Assembly: GCF_030123325.1 (NCBI RefSeq)
Contig: NZ_CP126106.1
Span: 3,872,001-3,936,000 of the forward strand
Length of the DNA stretch: 64,000 nt
DNA from: Peribacillus simplex
GTDB taxonomy: Bacteria; Bacillota; Bacilli; Bacillales; DSM-1321
Direction: 5' to 3'
The first letter of the stretch is position 1; every line of letters begins with the position of its first letter. The notes below the pieces were generated by a model. It was not told the DNA's origin and made no database searches. It worked only from the letters and a program-made list of their open reading frames with translations. Below, piece by piece: positions 1-8,451 of this stretch. The position numbers were made by a program, and so were the translations under genes.

Positions 1-189
1 CCATCCGCCGCTTATAAAGAAATCACCATGAAACCCGGGGATACCTTACTCTCCATCGTTGAAACGGAAAAAGGCGGGTCCAACCAGCCAATCGAAACGA
101 TCATCGCTGATTTTCAAAGTTTGAATGAAGGTTTGAAGCCCGAAAATATGCAGATTGGCAAAACATATAAGATTCCCGTTTATAAATAA
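1..189 (+). CDS. yqfZ: LysM-domain protein, C-terminal fragment
   Basis: Reading frame open from the window edge to a TAA at 187-189, giving the last 62 residues. They carry a LysM-like pattern: KPGDTLLSIVE at about residues 11-21, then a QSLNEGLKPENMQIGKTY stretch ending in the IPVYK that typically closes such domains. LysM domains bind peptidoglycan, so a wall- or spore-coat-associated role is inferred. In B. subtilis the LysM gene yqfZ is the neighbour of ispG, which supports the name. The start and any signal peptide lie outside the window. Confidence 0.65.
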   Translation, partial: PSAAYKEITMKPGDTLLSIVETEKGGSNQPIETIIADFQSLNEGLKPENMQIGKTYKIPVYK

Positions 190-295
190 CGGTCAAAAGG
201 GATCCGCGCTCCCAATTAAAGGGATTTCCAAGCACCAGGTATATCCTGAAATAGGAAATGTCTCATATTGAAAAAAGTTTATGCGTCCTATTTCC

Positions 296-324
296 TTGTC
301 AAGCGGTATGTACATTGATACAAT
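296..324 (+). promoter_or_regulatory. Sigma-A promoter of ispG
   Basis: TTGTCA (296-301), a 17-bp spacer and TACAAT (319-324), 60 bp upstream of the ispG start. Confidence 0.6.
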
Positions 325-383
325 ATTTCAGAGAAACAAATTAAAAATCAAAACTGATTTTTTCCTAAAGGAGAGAATTCCAC

Positions 384-1505
384 TTGAGTGAAATCATACA
401 TCGCACCAAGACGCGGCCAATTAAAGTCGGAAACTTAACGATTGGCGGCAATAATGAAGTTATCGTACAAAGCATGACAACGACAAAAACACATGATGTT
501 GAAGCAACTGTTGCAGAAATCCTTCGTCTTGAAGAAGCGGGATGTCAAATCGTACGTGTCGCCTGTCCGGATGAAAGGGCAGCTGATGCAATCTCTGAGA
601 TAAAAAAACGGATAAACATCCCTCTTGTAGTCGATATCCATTTCGATTACAAACTTGCTCTAAAGGCCATTGAAGGCGGAGCGGATAAAATCAGGATAAA
701 TCCTGGTAATATCGGACGCCGTGAAAAGGTTGAAGCAGTCGTGAAAGCTGCAAAGGCTAAAGGAATCCCAATCCGCATCGGGGTAAATGCCGGTTCCCTC
801 GAGAAGAAAATCATCGAGAAATATGGCTTCCCGACAGCTGATGGAATGGTGGAAAGTGCTTTACACCATATCAAGATCCTGGAAGACCTCGATTTTCATG
901 ACATTATCGTTTCCATGAAGGCTTCCGATGTCAATTTAGCCATCGAAGCATATGAAAAAGCTTCAAAAGCATTCGATTATCCTTTACATCTTGGGATCAC
1001 GGAATCAGGGACACTGTTCTCCGGGACCGTAAAAAGCGCTGCCGGCTTAGGTGCCATCCTAAGCCAAGGGATCGGGAGCACGATGCGTGTTTCCTTAAGT
1101 GCCGACCCAGTCGAAGAGGTGAAGGTGGCAAGGGAGCTTCTAAAAGTATTTGGCCTTGCTTCTAACATGGCCACTTTAATTTCCTGCCCTACTTGCGGTC
1201 GGATCGAGATTGATTTGATTTCCATCGCCAATGAAGTTGAAGAGTACATCCAGACGGTTAAAGCACCAATCAAGGTATCAGTGCTTGGTTGTGCGGTAAA
1301 CGGTCCTGGAGAAGCCCGTGAGGCTGATATCGGCATTGCCGGGGCCCGAGGTGAAGGTTTACTGTTTAGAAAAGGTCAAATCGTACGTAAAGTGCCTGAA
1401 GAGACGATGGTCGAGGAACTGAAAAAGGAAATTGACAAAATCGCTGAAGAGTACTATGAAAAACAAAGAGCCGAAGCTGCTGCTGCAGCTACACTAAATA
1501 AATAA
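384..1505 (+). CDS. ispG: 4-hydroxy-3-methylbut-2-en-1-yl diphosphate synthase (flavodoxin)
   Basis: 373 residues, the usual length for the short bacterial IspG/GcpE form. It reduces methylerythritol cyclodiphosphate to HMBPP, the penultimate step of the MEP isoprenoid pathway, using a [4Fe-4S] cluster. Cluster ligands are visible as C268 and C271 (SCPTCGR) and C303 (GCAVNGPGEA), with the conserved glutamate of NGPGE at about 310. A TIM-barrel N-terminal half is seen in motifs such as ADKIRINPGNIG. The start is TTG at 384, eight bases after AAAGGAGAG (367-375). It has its own promoter and terminator, so it is probably monocistronic. The last MEP enzyme, ispH, lies 8 kb downstream. Confidence 0.97.
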   Translation: MSEIIHRTKTRPIKVGNLTIGGNNEVIVQSMTTTKTHDVEATVAEILRLEEAGCQIVRVACPDERAADAISEIKKRINIPLVVDIHFDYKLALKAIEGGADKIRINPGNIGRREKVEAVVKAAKAKGIPIRIGVNAGSLEKKIIEKYGFPTADGMVESALHHIKILEDLDFHDIIVSMKASDVNLAIEAYEKASKAFDYPLHLGITESGTLFSGTVKSAAGLGAILSQGIGSTMRVSLSADPVEEVKVARELLKVFGLASNMATLISCPTCGRIEIDLISIANEVEEYIQTVKAPIKVSVLGCAVNGPGEAREADIGIAGARGEGLLFRKGQIVRKVPEETMVEELKKEIDKIAEEYYEKQRAEAAAAATLNK

Positions 1506-1510
1506 GACAA

Positions 1511-1545
1511 AAAATCCCGAATTATCATTCGGGATTTTTTTGTTT
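1511..1545. terminator. Bidirectional terminator between ispG and yqfX
   Basis: Perfect 12-bp stem (1511-1522 with 1527-1538) and a TATC loop, with a T-run after it on the plus strand and an A-run before it that serves the convergent yqfX. Confidence 0.85.
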
Positions 1546-1566
1546 TATTTGAAAAACCCTTTGATG

Positions 1567-2037
1567 CTAAAAGAACGGCAGGATGAATATGGCAACGATG
1601 ATGGAGACTGCACCTATGCCGATGGCCCAAGTACCCAGGTTCGATCCTCGGCTTCTGGCCACTATTCCTACAATGATCCCTGCAATCCCTAAAATGAAAG
1701 GCATCATGAATAACGATAAAATGGAGATGATCAATGATATGACACCAATCGCTTTTCCTCTTGATGCCACATCCCCCGAACCATTATCCTCTGCAGGCTC
1801 ATCATTTCTATATGACCTGATTTTCTGAGGTGGTGTAGAAATCTCGGCAGACGTTTCTTCCTGATACCGGTTATCCATATTGGTTATGGCCCCACGATTC
1901 TCATATCGTCTGTCATCTTCAGGTGCATCTTCATTATAATACCGCTCATGATGCTGATCATCCACAACGGATGGTTCATTGCTCTCTTTGGCCAATTGCA
2001 TTTCATCGTCAATACTGGAGTATTGATCTTTTTCCAT
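1567..2037 (-). CDS. yqfX: Conserved YqfX-like membrane protein
   Basis: 156 residues from ATG at 2037, which has AGTGAGGG eight bases upstream; an open frame extends further but without a better site. The N-terminal 85 residues are hydrophilic and charged, with many D, E, N and R. The C-terminal part starts at GKAIGVISLIISILSLF and holds two close membrane segments separated by an ARSRGSNLGTW loop, ending at ILPFF. This two-helix tail resembles DUF4190-type modules. Position between ispG and yqfW matches B. subtilis yqfX. No function is known to me. Confidence 0.75.
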   Translation of the reverse strand: MEKDQYSSIDDEMQLAKESNEPSVVDDQHHERYYNEDAPEDDRRYENRGAITNMDNRYQEETSAEISTPPQKIRSYRNDEPAEDNGSGDVASRGKAIGVISLIISILSLFMMPFILGIAGIIVGIVARSRGSNLGTWAIGIGAVSIIVAIFILPFF

Positions 2038-2204
2038 TCGCGCATCCCTCACTTTCGTTTGTGAAGCATTTATAGTGTATGTAAAAATTGCAGGAATCAT
2101 CGTGAAAATGGTTTCATGTCTTGGAAATAAATACGGGTTTTTACCAAAGCTATGAAGGGATATGTTACACTATTACAAGTATTGAAAATGAGGAGAGATT
2201 CATC

Positions 2205-2789
2205 ATGAAAAAACGTTTTGGCATCGATATAGACGGGACTGTCACAAGACCTGATTCCATGGTCCCCTTCTTAAATAAAGCTTTTCAGCTGAATTTAGCT
2301 TATGAAGACATTACCGAATATGACTTATTCCCTTTCGTGAATGTTCCAAAAGAGGATTTCACTAAATGGTTCATTGAGACCGAGCCACTCATCTATTCCG
2401 AATCATTATTGGCTGATGGTGCGAAAGATGTATTGGAAAAATGGACAGAACAAGCCAACCTTTATTTCATCAGTGCCAGGAGCACCCGTCTATTGGATGT
2501 AACGAAAAATTGGTTCACGACTAATCAAGTCCTTTATGATCATATAGAACTTGTAGGTTCACACGATAAGATTGCTGCAGCCAAAAAATTCGAAGTCGAT
2601 CTCTTTTTAGAGGACAAGCACGATAACGCAGTGGCGATTTCTGAAGAGTGTAAAATACCCGTGATTTTATTTAATACCCCCTACAACCAAGATCCCGTGC
2701 CTGAAAGGGTGATTCGGGTCAACAATTGGCAAGAAGCCTCAGCCTGGGTGAATAATTGGATGTCAGGGAAGGTGGCAAGTATAAAATAA
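2205..2789 (+). CDS. yqfW: Putative 5'(3')-deoxyribonucleotidase-like HAD hydrolase
   Basis: 194 residues from ATG at 2205, chosen over an upstream in-frame start because AGGAGA sits eight bases before it. Motif I of the HAD superfamily is near the N-terminus (FGIDIDGTVTRP, nucleophile and acid aspartates in DIDGT). A later DLFLEDKHDNA segment at about residues 130-140 carries the acidic motif IV. Length and order fit the YqfW/NT5C family of putative nucleotidases; the substrate cannot be read from the sequence. It converges on zur with a shared terminator. Confidence 0.8.
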   Translation: MKKRFGIDIDGTVTRPDSMVPFLNKAFQLNLAYEDITEYDLFPFVNVPKEDFTKWFIETEPLIYSESLLADGAKDVLEKWTEQANLYFISARSTRLLDVTKNWFTTNQVLYDHIELVGSHDKIAAAKKFEVDLFLEDKHDNAVAISEECKIPVILFNTPYNQDPVPERVIRVNNWQEASAWVNNWMSGKVASIK

Positions 2790-2796
2790 GAAAAGA

Positions 2797-2827
2797 AAAA
2801 ACCATTGACTGGAGGTCAATGGTTTTT
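2797..2827. terminator. Bidirectional terminator between yqfW and zur
   Basis: Stem AAAACCATTGAC / GTCAATGGTTTT around a TGGAG loop, flanked by A- and T-runs. It overlaps the stop codon of zur (2826-2828). Confidence 0.8.
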
Positions 2828-3251
2828 ATGCTTCCAAAGATACGCTGCATGCGGGACAGCGACCGTAAATTTCAAATTTATGCCCCGAAACATCGTAGTC
2901 CTTCAAGCTTTCCTGAAGTTCCTGCATCGGGCACAATTCGATTTCTTTCGTTTTTCCACAATTCAAACAGATGAAGTGGTGATGGTGGGAAGAATGACCG
3001 CATGTAAAACGAAAACGCTTTTCCCCTTCCAACTCAGTCGCTTCAAAGATGCCCAGTTCGACAAATAAGGAAAGGTTCCTATAAATCGTATCGAAGCTTA
3101 ACCCTGGATAATCCTGTTTCATATTCTCCAATACATCTTTGGCCGTTAAATATTTATCACTGGAAGAGAAAAGCTGAAGCATTTCTTCCCTCTTTCCTGT
3201 ATGCTTAAAACCTTTATCTTTTAAAAGTTGCATGGCAGTAGTTACGTTCAA
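2826..3251 (-). CDS. zur: Zinc uptake repressor, Fur family
   Basis: 141 residues. Winged-helix DNA-binding domain at about 1-80 and metal-binding dimerisation domain after it. Zinc ligands are visible: C84 followed by a His cluster (86-92), C95-x2-C98 and C132-x2-C135, the structural zinc site of Fur proteins. Zur represses zinc importers when zinc is plentiful. Assignment to Zur rather than Fur or PerR rests on the znuBC genes next door and the operator-like palindrome upstream of znuC. The start is TTG at 3251, preceded by GGGGTGA. In this genome zur lies downstream of znuC-znuB in the same direction, 15 bp after znuB, so it is probably co-transcribed. Confidence 0.88.
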   Translation of the reverse strand: MNVTTAMQLLKDKGFKHTGKREEMLQLFSSSDKYLTAKDVLENMKQDYPGLSFDTIYRNLSLFVELGIFEATELEGEKRFRFTCGHSSHHHHFICLNCGKTKEIELCPMQELQESLKDYDVSGHKFEIYGRCPACSVSLEA

Positions 3252-3266
3252 AATACATCACCCCAT

Positions 3267-4100
3267 CTATCGATTTTTCCACTTATCAAACAAAATTGAC
3301 AAGATGAGAATTAGTACAGCTATTATTACAATGGTCCCACCAGGAGCGAGGTCAAGGTTGTATGATAAGAATAATCCGCCAATGACAGAAACTTCACCGA
3401 ATAATACCGAATAACCAATCATCTGCTTAAAGCCCTTCGCAAAGCGGAGACTAGCTGCTACCGGGAGCGTCATGAGCGAAGAAACAAGTAATATGCCAAT
3501 GATTTTCATGGAAGCCGCAATGACCAATGCGACCATGACAATAAAAATGAAATGAATCGCTTTATAAGGTATTCCAGACGCTTTGGCATGCTCTTCATCA
3601 AAAGATAACAGAAATAATTCTTTATACAATAAGGTAAGCATCAAGGCAACGACTAACCCCACTGCCAAAATGACATACAGGTCCGCCCGGCTGACGGCAC
3701 TGACACTGCCGAATAAATAACCATATAAATCGGTATTGAAACCATCTGCAATGGATATGAAAATGACACTAAGACCCATGCCGCCGGACATTATGATCGG
3801 GATTGCAAGCTCTTGGTAATGCTTGTACACCCCTCTTAATTTTTCAATGAATAATGAACCACCTACAGAAAACGCCATTCCAATATAAAGTGGATTCAAT
3901 CCTGCTAAAGATAGAAAGCTCTTCTGCAGCAATAAACTAAACGCTATACCAGCAAGCGCTACATGACTGAGCGCATCGGAAATCATCGACATCCGCCTTA
4001 CCACGACAAAAACGCCCACTAATGGCGCAATCGCTCCTATGATGATTCCGGTCAAGAATGCGTTCTGCAAAAATTCAAATTGCAATATCCCCGATATCAT
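3267..4100 (-). CDS. znuB: Zinc ABC transporter permease
   Basis: 277 residues, ABC-3 type metal permease with eight or so hydrophobic segments. Typical family motifs include VGVFVVVRRMSMISDALSH at about residues 30-50 and a conserved SLMTLPVAASLRFAKGF stretch near 220. The start is ATG at 4100, with GGAGGAT eight bases upstream; the longer frame begins at a TTG that overlaps the ribosome site. Sits 21 bp after znuC and 15 bp before zur, so it forms one zinc-regulated operon with them. The matching substrate-binding protein (ZnuA) is not in the window. Confidence 0.88.
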   Translation of the reverse strand: MISGILQFEFLQNAFLTGIIIGAIAPLVGVFVVVRRMSMISDALSHVALAGIAFSLLLQKSFLSLAGLNPLYIGMAFSVGGSLFIEKLRGVYKHYQELAIPIIMSGGMGLSVIFISIADGFNTDLYGYLFGSVSAVSRADLYVILAVGLVVALMLTLLYKELFLLSFDEEHAKASGIPYKAIHFIFIVMVALVIAASMKIIGILLVSSLMTLPVAASLRFAKGFKQMIGYSVLFGEVSVIGGLFLSYNLDLAPGGTIVIIAVLILILSILFDKWKNR

Positions 4101-4121
4101 TGGGCTATCCTCCAAAACATA

Positions 4122-4886
4122 TTAATGATCATGATTTAAAAATTGGACCCCATGTCCATAAATGGACGAGAGTTCACCTTCATCCAATTCATTATATTCA
4201 CGGGCATCCCCATGAAAATGAAGTTGTTTATTCAAGCAGGCAACATGTGTGACTTTATCGGTCACAGTACCAACATCATGGGTTACTAAAATCAGGGTTA
4301 TTCCTAATTTTTTATTCAACATCTCAAGCATTTCATAAAATTGATGGACGTTTTTTGAATCAACGCCAACCGTGGGTTCATCCAATATCATCAATTCCGG
4401 TTCGCTGACCAGTGAACGGGCAATGAATACCCTTTGCTGTTGGCCTCCGGACAATTCCCCGATATTACGGTTCTGATATTCAAGCATATCCACGGATTCC
4501 AGAGCCTTCTTCACCTTTTGCTTATCCTCTTTGCCTGCAAACTTAAACAAGCCAATTTTTTTGGTCAAACCGCTCTGAACCACTTCAAAAACAGTGGCGG
4601 GGAATCCTGAGTTGAAGGAATTCGCCTTTTGGGAAACGAACCCGACCTTTTGCCAATCTCTAAATCGTCGTATGTCTTCCCCGAATATTTCAATTTTGCC
4701 CTTTTGAAGCTTGAACAGACCAAGCAGCAACTTCAAAAGCGTTGACTTACCGGACCCATTTGGCCCGACGATAGCTAAGAAGGCCCCTCTGGGAATTTCA
4801 AGTGAAACATGTTCCAGCACTAGATCTTTTGTATATTTGTAAGATATATCTTCAAATTTAACTATGGGGTTTACTACATTATCCAA
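4122..4886 (-). CDS. znuC: Zinc ABC transporter ATP-binding protein
   Basis: 254 residues. Walker A GPNGSGKST, ABC signature LSGGQQQR, Walker B LMILDEP and the switch histidine in LVTHD are all intact. The tail is His- and acid-rich (YGHGVQFLNHDH), a feature often seen in zinc transporter ATPases. I place the start at TTG 4886, five bases after AGGTGA; a GTG at 4895 in the same frame has no ribosome site before it. First gene of the znuC-znuB-zur group. Confidence 0.87.
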   Translation of the reverse strand: MDNVVNPIVKFEDISYKYTKDLVLEHVSLEIPRGAFLAIVGPNGSGKSTLLKLLLGLFKLQKGKIEIFGEDIRRFRDWQKVGFVSQKANSFNSGFPATVFEVVQSGLTKKIGLFKFAGKEDKQKVKKALESVDMLEYQNRNIGELSGGQQQRVFIARSLVSEPELMILDEPTVGVDSKNVHQFYEMLEMLNKKLGITLILVTHDVGTVTDKVTHVACLNKQLHFHGDAREYNELDEGELSSIYGHGVQFLNHDH

Positions 4887-4912
4887 AGAGATCACCTATT
4901 TTTTTAAGAATC

Positions 4913-4934
4913 ATTACGATTAACAATCGTTAGT
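4913..4934. promoter_or_regulatory. Candidate Zur operator
   Basis: Palindrome centred on ACGATT-AAC-AATCGT, extending with one mismatch to TTACGATT / AATCGTTA. The half-sites resemble the TCGTAAT halves of known Bacillus Zur boxes. It overlaps the -10 and expected start of the znuC promoter, as a repressor site should. Confidence 0.6.
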
Positions 4935-4960
4935 ATAAATCAAAGAACTCCAGATGTAAA
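4932..4960 (-). promoter_or_regulatory. Sigma-A promoter of znuC-znuB-zur
   Basis: On the minus strand, TTTACA (4960-4955), a 17-bp spacer and TATACT (4937-4932). The palindrome described separately begins inside the -10. Confidence 0.6.
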
Positions 4961-5101
4961 GAATCCGGTCTTCTTGACAAGTGCCGATACGCCCTGAATC
5001 ACAAAAAAATGTTATCTGAACCAATTTACCGTAACCAAAACGAAGTTTCATGTTCAAATACGGCTTCCTCCTTCATATGTTTTAACAAAGGAGGAGATCG
5101 T

Positions 5102-5362
5102 TTGAAATTATTTGAAATGATGGTCAATCATAAAATCAACAATATACGCCCCGATGAACTGCTTTCCCTTGCTAAACAGCATAAGGTTGCACTCACTCAA
5201 AAACAAGCACAGGATATCACTGCACTGCTAGCCGGTAAAAATATTAACATTTTTGATATACGTCAAAGACAGAACGTACTTGGTCAAATTACAAAAGTTG
5301 CCGGAGCAAGCACAGCCAGGGAGATAGAATCCCTCTTCAACAACCTTACTTCCACTTTTTAA
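5102..5362 (+). CDS. yqfT: DUF2624-like protein YqfT
   Basis: 86 residues from a TTG at 5102, preceded by GGAGGAG (5090-5096). Mostly helical and polar, with no membrane segment or signal peptide. The pattern IRPDELLSLAKQHKV followed by LTQKQAQDI and INIFD, then an alpha-helical tail, matches the small Bacillus YqfT (DUF2624) family as I remember it. Function unknown. It lies between the zinc genes and nfo, as yqfT does in B. subtilis. Confidence 0.75.
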   Translation: MKLFEMMVNHKINNIRPDELLSLAKQHKVALTQKQAQDITALLAGKNINIFDIRQRQNVLGQITKVAGASTAREIESLFNNLTSTF

Positions 5363-5417
5363 AGATCTTAAGCCTGTTGCTGACGGTCTTGTGCATACTT
5401 AATCCAAATGAAAAATG

Positions 5418-5458
5418 AAAGGACGATTCATCTTCATTTCAATGAATCGTCCTTTTCT
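5418..5458. terminator. Bidirectional terminator between yqfT and nfo
   Basis: 14-bp stem AAAGGACGATTCAT (5418-5431) with ATGAATCGTCCTTT (5442-5455), a 10-base loop and T-rich flanks on both strands. Confidence 0.85.
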
Positions 5459-5466
5459 ATTTATGA

Positions 5467-6363
5467 TTATTGTTGGAATCTGATTTTTTCCAATAAATCT
5501 TCTTCAAATTGATTATTCTTGAACATATCAATTTCGAATTTATAAGGTGCCCTTTTGTCTTTTTTGTCTTCCCCTACATAAGGTGTTTCCAGGATTTTCG
5601 GAACATTGCTTAATTGAGGATGGTGTACAATATCATTCAGCGCCTTAAAACCAATATGACCAAACCCAATGTTTTCATGGCGGTCCTTACGGGTGCCGCG
5701 TTCGTTTTTGCTATCGTTTATATGAAGGACCTTGATACGGTCAACACCGACCAATTTATCAAATTCATTCAGTACGCCATCAAAATCCTCGATGATATTA
5801 TATCCGGCATCATGAGTATGGCAAGTATCGAAGCAAACTGATAATTTTTCATTATGGGTTACACCATCAATGATCATCGCCAGTTCCTCGAAAGACCTGC
5901 CACATTCAGAACCTTTACCCGCCATCGTTTCAAGGGCAATCTGAACTTTATCGTCGGCAGTCAGCACTTCATTCAACCCTTCGATGATCCTCTTGATTCC
6001 CAGTTCACTGCCTGCGCCAACATGCGCACCTGGATGAAGTACGATTTGCCTTGCGCCAATCGCATCGGTCCGATCGATTTCGCTGCGTAAGAAGTTGACT
6101 CCAAGCTCATATGTGGCTGGATTCGTGGTATTTCCTATATTAATGATATACGGAGCATGGACTACGATATCGCTGATTCCATTCTCCTCCATATGCAGTC
6201 TTCCGGCTTCGATATTTAAATCCTCGATTTTTTTACGTCTTGTATTTTGAGGGGCCCCTGTATAGATCATGAATGTGTTGGAGCCATACGAAGCCGCTTC
6301 TTGACTCGCAGCAAGAAGCATCCCTTTCCCGCTCATCGAAACATGCGATCCAATCTTCAGCAT
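5467..6363 (-). CDS. nfo: Endonuclease IV (AP endonuclease)
   Basis: 298 residues, standard for the family. It cleaves DNA 5' to abasic sites in base-excision repair. All trinuclear zinc ligands are present: H69, H110, E145, D179, H182, H214, D227, H229 and E259 (in LHPGAH, ETMAG, CFDTCHTHDAGYN, LHINDSK, DRHENIGFG and ETP contexts). ATG at 6363 follows GGGGAGA. It lies 12 bp after cshB in the same direction, so the two are probably co-transcribed, as in B. subtilis (yqfS-yqfR). Confidence 0.97.
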   Translation of the reverse strand: MLKIGSHVSMSGKGMLLAASQEAASYGSNTFMIYTGAPQNTRRKKIEDLNIEAGRLHMEENGISDIVVHAPYIINIGNTTNPATYELGVNFLRSEIDRTDAIGARQIVLHPGAHVGAGSELGIKRIIEGLNEVLTADDKVQIALETMAGKGSECGRSFEELAMIIDGVTHNEKLSVCFDTCHTHDAGYNIIEDFDGVLNEFDKLVGVDRIKVLHINDSKNERGTRKDRHENIGFGHIGFKALNDIVHHPQLSNVPKILETPYVGEDKKDKRAPYKFEIDMFKNNQFEEDLLEKIRFQQ

Positions 6364-6375
6364 CTGATTTCTCCC

Positions 6376-7689
6376 CTATTTCTTTCTCTGTATACGACGT
6401 TCGCGTTTTTTAAAGTTTTCCACATCACGCTGAATTTTCTTCTTGTACCCTGGCTTTACTTTAGTTGGCTTCTTGACGTGCCTGCTCGCTTTAACATCAA
6501 TATCAGATTTTTGTTTTTTACGGTTTTTCCGTTTATTACGTTCGTCGATATCAGCCCAATCACCGTTTTGGATATCGGCATCACGGAACTGAATGCCCAT
6601 TTTTTCAAGGCGGTTCAATGAATCTTCATCGGAAGTATCGTAAATGGTAGTGGCAATGCCTGAATATCCAGCACGTGCCGTCCTACCCGTCCTATGGATA
6701 TAAAAATCCAAATCTGAAGGCAATTCATAGTTAATGATATGACTTACACCTTCAATATCGATTCCACGGGAAGCCAGATCTGTCGCAACGATGAATTGAT
6801 ACTCCAAATCATTGATTTGCTTCATCATTTTTTTACGCTCACGAGGCGTTAAATCCCCATGAATACGGCCGACATTCAATCCCTTTTCGCTCAAGGAATT
6901 AGCCACATGATCCGCCATTTTCTTTGTGTTGGTGAAAACAATCGCCAAATATGGATTATAACGGACGATGATATCATGAAGCAACTGCTCTTTGTTACGG
7001 TGGCGAAGCGGTATAAGAACATGTTCAATTTTCGAAGCTGTCGCCTGCTTCGGATTCACTTGAACATACTTTGGATTCTCCATATATTTATTTAAAAACG
7101 GCTTCAATTTTTCTGGGATGGTTGCCGAAAAGACAAGCATTTGAATTTTTTCAGCCATACGTGATGCAAATAAATCGACATCCTCAATGAATCCCATGTC
7201 CAGCATAAGGTCCGCTTCATCGACTACAAGCATTTTAGCTGTATACACCTGTAATGCCTGAGCTTCAACCAAGTCCTTGATCCGGCCCGGCGTACCAATT
7301 ACCAATTGTGGCTGTGTCTTCAATTTATCTATCATTCGCTGTTTATCAGTGCCACCGATGAAACAACGGACTTGAATCTGCTCATCCTCAGGGAAATGGT
7401 CAGCAATTTTCAAAGCTTCTTTGTAGATTTGGTTCGCTAACTCACGGGTTGGTGCGGAAATAATCGCTTGAACTTCATTTTTACCAGCATCAAGCCTGTT
7501 CATGATCGGCAACAAATAGGAATGTGTCTTTCCTGTACCTGTCTGCGACTGGCCAATTAAGCTACTTCCCTTTAAAAGCGACGGAAGCACACGCTCTTGA
7601 ATTTCCGTCGGCTTATCGAACCCTAAAGTACGAACCGCATCTAGAATGTAGCTTTTCAAATTAAATCGTTCAAATTGATTTTGTTTCAT
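6376..7689 (-). CDS. cshB: DEAD-box ATP-dependent RNA helicase CshB
   Basis: 437 residues. Two RecA-like domains carry the Q motif (FDKPTEIQ), motif I (SQTGTGKT), the DEAD box (VVDEADLML), SAT, and motif VI (HRTGRTARAG). A basic tail of about 60 residues, rich in K and R, follows, typical of CshB and likely to bind RNA. CshB is known in Bacillus for cold-shock and ribosome-related RNA unwinding. The start is ATG 7689, seven bases after AAAGGAG (7703-7697). The promoter must lie in the repeat-bearing gap upstream. Confidence 0.94.
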   Translation of the reverse strand: MKQNQFERFNLKSYILDAVRTLGFDKPTEIQERVLPSLLKGSSLIGQSQTGTGKTHSYLLPIMNRLDAGKNEVQAIISAPTRELANQIYKEALKIADHFPEDEQIQVRCFIGGTDKQRMIDKLKTQPQLVIGTPGRIKDLVEAQALQVYTAKMLVVDEADLMLDMGFIEDVDLFASRMAEKIQMLVFSATIPEKLKPFLNKYMENPKYVQVNPKQATASKIEHVLIPLRHRNKEQLLHDIIVRYNPYLAIVFTNTKKMADHVANSLSEKGLNVGRIHGDLTPRERKKMMKQINDLEYQFIVATDLASRGIDIEGVSHIINYELPSDLDFYIHRTGRTARAGYSGIATTIYDTSDEDSLNRLEKMGIQFRDADIQNGDWADIDERNKRKNRKKQKSDIDVKASRHVKKPTKVKPGYKKKIQRDVENFKKRERRIQRKK

Positions 7690-7747
7690 CAAAAAACTCC
7701 TTTATCCTGTCAGTCATTAGACATGTCCTGTTATTATAATAAATTTT

Positions 7748-8167
7748 ACACAAAAAGCGCAAGCGCCTGGGCAGCTCGTGAAGAAAATAGGGATTGTCCC
7801 ATAAGGCGCTTTTTGCCTTGTGAGGGCAATCTTCTTTTTCACAACGAGCTAGGCGCTGAAGCTGGATTACACAAAAAGCGCAAGCGCCTGGGCAGCTCGT
7901 GAAGAAAATAGGGATTGTCCCATAAGGCGCTTTTTGCCTTGTGAGGGCAATCTTCTTTTTCACAACGAGCTAGGCGCTGAAGCTGGATTACACAAAAAGC
8001 GCAAGCGCCTGGGCAGCTCGTGAAGAAAATAGGGATTGTCCCATAAGGCGCTTTTTGCCTTGTGAGGGCAATCTTCTTTTTCACAACGAGCTAGGCGCTG
8101 AAGCTGGATTACACAAAAAGCGCAAGCGCCTGGGCAGCTCGTGAAGAAAATAGGGATTGTCCCATAA
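7748..8167. repeat. 121-bp perfect tandem repeat array (3.5 copies)
   Basis: Copies begin at 7748, 7869, 7990 and 8111, each exactly 121 bp apart. The first three look identical over their full length; the fourth stops after 57 bp at 8167. Each unit is itself an imperfect palindrome: AGCGCCT...AGCTCGTGAAGAA on the left pairs with TTC...ACGAGCTAGGCGCT on the right, around an inner AAGGC/GCCTT hairpin. The array fills the gap between the divergent genes cshB and yqfQ. Stop-free frames on the minus strand are a by-product and shift frame at each copy because 121 is not a multiple of three. Confidence 0.95.
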
Positions 8168-8451
8168 TGGTCAGGCCCTCTATTTTTTTCCCTGTGACCC
8201 ATTACTTAAATCACAAAAGCGCATGCGCTGAGGTTAGTTCTCTTAAAATGGACTCTTGCAAACGAAAAGCCCCTGTCCTGGTCATAGCGTATCCCCCGCA
8301 GACATGGAGCTAAAAGACTACCGTTACCATCTTACCTTCTTTCCGGTTACTTCACAACTGCCCAGTCACTCTTTCCTCAAACCTTTTTTGCCGAGTTGCA
8401 TAATTTATATAGAAGATTACATCTCATATAAAAACTGAGGAGGTGAAACCT
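8168..8451. other. Intergenic remainder before yqfQ
   Basis: No gene seen. At 8214-8233 an AAAAGCGCATGCGCTGAGG segment resembles the beginning of the 121-bp unit and may be a decayed relative. The yqfQ ribosome site GGAGGTGA is at 8439-8446. I found no convincing promoter. Confidence 0.5.

Noticed and set aside
7670..8202. Overlapping minus-strand frames of 80-97 codons across the 121-bp repeats, with repeated peptide text such as KKKIALTRQKAPYG
   Set aside because: They arise because the unit has no stop in several frames. The period is not a multiple of three, so each copy is read in a different frame. No consistent ribosome site or codon-level conservation.
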